Assembly: GCF_910594985.1 (NCBI RefSeq)
Contig: NZ_CAJVCE010000018.1
Location: 1-64,000, forward strand
Direction: 5' to 3'
DNA length: 64,000 nucleotides
Source: Paenibacillus allorhizosphaerae
GTDB lineage: Bacteria; Bacillota; Bacilli; Paenibacillales; NBRC-103111
Shown: positions 60,975-64,000 of the stretch, one piece after another
How positions within the stretch are numbered: position 1 is the stretch's first letter
Layout of the letters: every line of letters starts with the position of its first letter
Translations under genes and position numbers: made by a program
The notes under the pieces: generated by a model
Told to the model about the DNA's origin: nothing
What the model saw: only the letters and a program-made list of their open reading frames with translations
Databases searched by the model: none

Positions 60975-61826
60975 ATGGAGTTCAGAAAACTGGGACGTAC
61001 CGGTCTAAACGTTTCGTGCATCGGATTCGGCGGCGCGCCGATGGGAATCAACAATTACCTGGAGGCTTACGATGCCAGGAACAGCCGCGGCAACGTCGAA
61101 GCAGCGCTTCACACGGCTCTCGACCAAGGGATAAATTATATCGACACGGCTCCGGGTTACGGTCAGGGGTTAGGCGAGAGTATTATCGGGGAAGTGCTCA
61201 AAACGCGCCGTACGGAAGCGTATATCGCCACGAAGGTAGCTTCAAGCCTCGGCTACGATGAGGTGAAGCGGTCCGTAGATGCCAGCCTGCAGCGATTGCA
61301 ATCGGAATATATTGACGTGATGCAGTTTCACGGAGGGTACTTGACAGAGGGGGATTATAAGCGACTTATACATGACGGGCCTCTCGACGCGCTCAAAGAA
61401 TGCCAAAAGCAAGGCAAAATCCGTTTTATCGGAATTACGAATGAAAACCCGGATCACACCTTGCTGTGGGCGATTCAATCGGGACATTTTGATGTGATCC
61501 AGGTTCGTTACAATCTGTTTTATCAAGGCGCGGCCGACCCTCTTATTCCCGAAGCGGCAAGTCGCGAAGTGGGCGTCGTCGTTATGAGGCCGCTCACCAG
61601 CCAGGCTTTTGCCCGCTTTATGAAGCGAGTTGCGCCGGAAGCGGCGGAAAAGCTCAATACCCAGCAGATTGCATTGGATTTCGTACTGTCTAATCCGGGA
61701 GTTAGCGTCGCCATCTGCGGGATGAGAACGTCAGACGAAGTATTGGACAATGTCCGTTCCGTTCAAAAGCAGCAATACCGCATGGAATTCAAGCTGGATC
61801 GCGGTCAGGGCGGAGTTCAATTTTAA
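60975..61826 (+). CDS. Aldo/keto reductase
   Basis: 283 residues of the AKR barrel. MEFRKLGRTGLNVSCIGFGG opens it, DTAPGYGQGLGESIIGE holds the active-site Asp and Tyr, IATKVAS the Lys, and VMQFHGGY the His position. The C-terminal SNPGVSVAICGMRTSDEVLD binds NAD(P)H. It may oxidise or reduce a sugar released by the sulfatases, as AKRs in glycan loci often do. GAGGAGG sets the ATG at 60975 rather than 60939. The next gene follows after 11 bases. Confidence 0.9.
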   Translation: MEFRKLGRTGLNVSCIGFGGAPMGINNYLEAYDARNSRGNVEAALHTALDQGINYIDTAPGYGQGLGESIIGEVLKTRRTEAYIATKVASSLGYDEVKRSVDASLQRLQSEYIDVMQFHGGYLTEGDYKRLIHDGPLDALKECQKQGKIRFIGITNENPDHTLLWAIQSGHFDVIQVRYNLFYQGAADPLIPEAASREVGVVVMRPLTSQAFARFMKRVAPEAAEKLNTQQIALDFVLSNPGVSVAICGMRTSDEVLDNVRSVQKQQYRMEFKLDRGQGGVQF

Positions 61827-61837
61827 GGTGGTAACAG

Positions 61838-64000
61838 ATGAAGCTAAAACCAAGAAATAAGAGATATAGAAAGCTTCTCACTATTGTTTCAAGCTGTATG
61901 ATTGTTGCGGGCGCTGCATTAGTAATCGGTTTGTCCGTCTGTAAAACCTCCAAGGAAAGGATTGAAACACCTCCATTGAATCCGACCAATACGTATAAAA
62001 ATCCGTTCTCGTTAAAAGAAGAATGGCCGTTCGGAGCTGCAGACCCTAATATTTTACGTTTCAACGGGAGGTATTACTTGTATGTAACCAGCGGGAGGGG
62101 GATTAAAGCCTGGAGCTCGGACGATTTGGTCAACTGGACATATGAAGATTTTGTTTCCAAGGATCCGGATGCGAATAATGTATGGGATCCGGGCGTCACT
62201 TATCATAATGGCCAGTTTTATATGTATCCTGCTGTAAATAACGGCAATAACCACTATTTATTCAAAAGTGAAAGCCCATTGGGGCCGTTTACGAGGCAAT
62301 CCGAAAATTTCTCACAACTGAAAATCGATTCAAACGTTTTTATCGATGATGACGGTAAATGGTATATGATCCATGCCGGAGGGAAGGGAATCATCGGCCG
62401 TCCGATGTCGGATTCGCTCACGATCGGTCCTGAAAAGCAGCTGAACGCTTATTTAAATTGGTGGACCGAGGGGCCTTCCATGTTTAAACGAAACGGGATA
62501 TATTATTTGCTTTATACGGGAAATCATTATTTGAGCAAGGGGTATCGCGTCGATTATTCGGTTTCAAAGGACGGGCCGATCGGCAAATACACTCAGCACA
62601 CCGATTATACGCTCTTGCTTAGCACCAAGGACGATTTGAACGGACTTGGCAACGCCATGGTGACGATCGGGCCGGATTTGGACTCTTATTATGTGGTCTA
62701 TCATAATTTGGTTGGCAAGCGACCGGGTTCGAACGGAGTCGTCCGAAAGGCTAATATCGATAGAATCGTGTTTAACGGGGAAAAAATGTCCGTCACCGGA
62801 CCGACGAATTTCATTCAGGAAGCGCCTAAGAAGGCGGATTTTTACACCTGGTTGGATAGTACGGAGGGGCAGCAGTTTTTTCAAAAGGAAGCAATCGGTA
62901 AGGGGCTTATGATCACTTCAAAAGAAGCGTCGAAAGAAAATTTTGTAGCGGAGTACAATTTCAAGGGGCAGACGGTTTCTGAACATGGTACCGGTGCATG
63001 GCTGGGCATGATGTTCTCGTACAAGGACAAGAAAAATTACGCCTACATATCGATTGATCCTGCGGCTAAAACGATCAGCCTGAAGCACATGAAGGGCGGT
63101 GCTGCAAGCCAGATCGGAGAGCCGGTCAAGCTTTCAGCGGACACTGATTTTTCGAAGCTGCACACCATTCGTGTAGAGAAGAATGATAATGAGGTTCACA
63201 TCTATATTGACGGGATGAAAAAAGTGCAAGGCAAGCTGCCGATTGGCGGCGGTGCGATTGGGTATGTATATGAGGGAATGGAGCCTGTTTTTTCGTACAC
63301 CGCATTTAGCAATGACGTGAATGGGAGCAGCGATTTTGAAGTGTTCAAAACCGTGCCCGGGACGATCCAAGCGGTTCATTTTATGAAAGAGGAAAATCGG
63401 GGGTACTTTGCTCAAGGTGCAGCAGCAGGGGAAAATCCATATAGAACAGGCGAAAAGGTGCATATACGAGAGGGCGGCGACGGAGGGTATGCGGCTGAAC
63501 TTAAGCAGTCCGGCGACTGGCTGAGCTATAAGGTTAATGTGAAGAAGAGCGGACTTTACGGATTGGATTTGGCAATGGGGAAGCTGGCTAAAGCAGCGGC
63601 AGTTGAACTATTTTTGGACGGAAAGTCGGTTGGAAAATTCGAAATTCATGCTCACGCAGCAGACATGAAAGAGGCTTGGATCAAGCAAACAATCGGGAAA
63701 ATGCAGCTTAAGCAGGGCTTCCATCAGTTGGAGATCAAGCTGGTCAAGGGCGGTATCACGTTTAGATCAATGGAGCTCTTTGAGGCATCGGATGAGAAGG
63801 CGCAAATGGCCAATGCGCTTGGCGATCTATCTAAAGTAACGATGCATGGAACATGGAATCCGATCGCAAACGGCGCTACGTCTGTAATCTCACAGGATGA
63901 CAAGGATGTGAAGCTGTATATCGGCCATGACGGCTGGACGAATTACGAAATCGAAGCGGATGTTACCGTCAAGGCGCCAAATGCAGCGAGTGGCGGCGGG
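61838..64000 (+). CDS. GH43-type glycosidase with C-terminal beta domains (incomplete at window end)
   Basis: 721 codons are visible and the frame is still open at the window edge. An N-terminal membrane/signal segment (about 11-36) precedes a five-bladed GH43-like domain (about 55-340). Candidate catalytic acids are Asp69 (GAADPNI), Asp164 (KIDSNVFIDDDGKWY) and Glu211 (WTEGPSMFKRNGIYYLLYTG). A beta-sandwich follows (about 345-490), then a carbohydrate-binding-like domain (about 520-645; GDWLSYKVNVKKSGLYGLDL), then the beginning of a further one. GH43 enzymes cleave arabinose, xylose or galactose linkages. AAGGTGG precedes the ATG. It is the exported enzyme of the sulfatase locus. Confidence 0.85.
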   Translation, partial: MKLKPRNKRYRKLLTIVSSCMIVAGAALVIGLSVCKTSKERIETPPLNPTNTYKNPFSLKEEWPFGAADPNILRFNGRYYLYVTSGRGIKAWSSDDLVNWTYEDFVSKDPDANNVWDPGVTYHNGQFYMYPAVNNGNNHYLFKSESPLGPFTRQSENFSQLKIDSNVFIDDDGKWYMIHAGGKGIIGRPMSDSLTIGPEKQLNAYLNWWTEGPSMFKRNGIYYLLYTGNHYLSKGYRVDYSVSKDGPIGKYTQHTDYTLLLSTKDDLNGLGNAMVTIGPDLDSYYVVYHNLVGKRPGSNGVVRKANIDRIVFNGEKMSVTGPTNFIQEAPKKADFYTWLDSTEGQQFFQKEAIGKGLMITSKEASKENFVAEYNFKGQTVSEHGTGAWLGMMFSYKDKKNYAYISIDPAAKTISLKHMKGGAASQIGEPVKLSADTDFSKLHTIRVEKNDNEVHIYIDGMKKVQGKLPIGGGAIGYVYEGMEPVFSYTAFSNDVNGSSDFEVFKTVPGTIQAVHFMKEENRGYFAQGAAAGENPYRTGEKVHIREGGDGGYAAELKQSGDWLSYKVNVKKSGLYGLDLAMGKLAKAAAVELFLDGKSVGKFEIHAHAADMKEAWIKQTIGKMQLKQGFHQLEIKLVKGGITFRSMELFEASDEKAQMANALGDLSKVTMHGTWNPIANGATSVISQDDKDVKLYIGHDGWTNYEIEADVTVKAPNAASGGG

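Overview
The window looks like a chromosomal segment of a Paenibacillus-type Firmicute. The evidence is strong AGGAGG ribosome binding sites with many TTG/GTG starts, an SLH-anchored surface protein, lipoprotein sugar-binding proteins of the Paenibacillus type, LplB/YtcP-type permeases without their own ATPase, AraC regulators beside polysaccharide enzymes, a YdjO-like small protein, bacterial Ku, and a Firmicute initiator tRNA. It is mostly an accessory, carbohydrate-oriented region. Small decayed genes separate many of the functional blocks.

Layout: 0.2-4.6 kb holds a histidine phosphatase, a membrane-anchored discoidin-domain protein and an orphan solute-binding lipoprotein. 5.4-7.5 kb is a leucine-rich-repeat protein with three SLH domains. 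7.7-12.4 kb has two divergent pairs, MFS/LysR and nitroreductase/MocR. 12.7-17.4 kb is AraC, divergent solute-binding lipoprotein, then a six-hairpin glycosidase. 17.6-18.7 kb is a membrane-protein gene split at a run of ten A. 18.7-28.0 kb is a sugar-acid block: amidohydrolase, DgaE-like ammonia lyase, DgaF-like aldolase, PfkB kinase and GntR, then a beta-helix protein and an unusually long UxaA-family protein. Its promoter lies between two identical palindromes. 28-31 kb is gene-poor with decayed genes. 30.7-35.9 kb carries small regulator-enzyme units (LysR, DinB, NTF2-like, AraC, SDR, ArsR, SRPBCC).

36.3-42.6 kb is an import operon (two permeases and a lipoprotein) followed by an alpha/beta hydrolase and a GntR regulator whose effector part is a cytoplasmic solute-binding-protein domain. 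After tRNA-fMet comes a broken NUDIX gene, an out-of-place GC-rich MurD and a cupin. 46.8-53.9 kb has Ku, an ~800-residue two-part isoprenoid enzyme, a GNAT, YdjO, an AlkA-type glycosylase, and a CMD/MerR pair with a classical 19-bp-spacer MerR promoter. 54.7-64 kb is a sulfated-glycan module: sulfatase, AraC, divergent solute-binding lipoprotein, second sulfatase, aldo/keto reductase and a GH43 protein that runs off the window.

Two loci share one design: an AraC gene divergent from an orphan solute-binding lipoprotein that is followed by glycan enzymes. The three orphan lipoproteins are paralogues, and none has permeases beside it. The observations most worth following are the two-domain isoprenoid enzyme, the GntR-solute-binding fusion, the doubled UxaA protein, and the sugar-acid operon with its paired operators. 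All function calls come from reading motifs by eye; no database search was possible.
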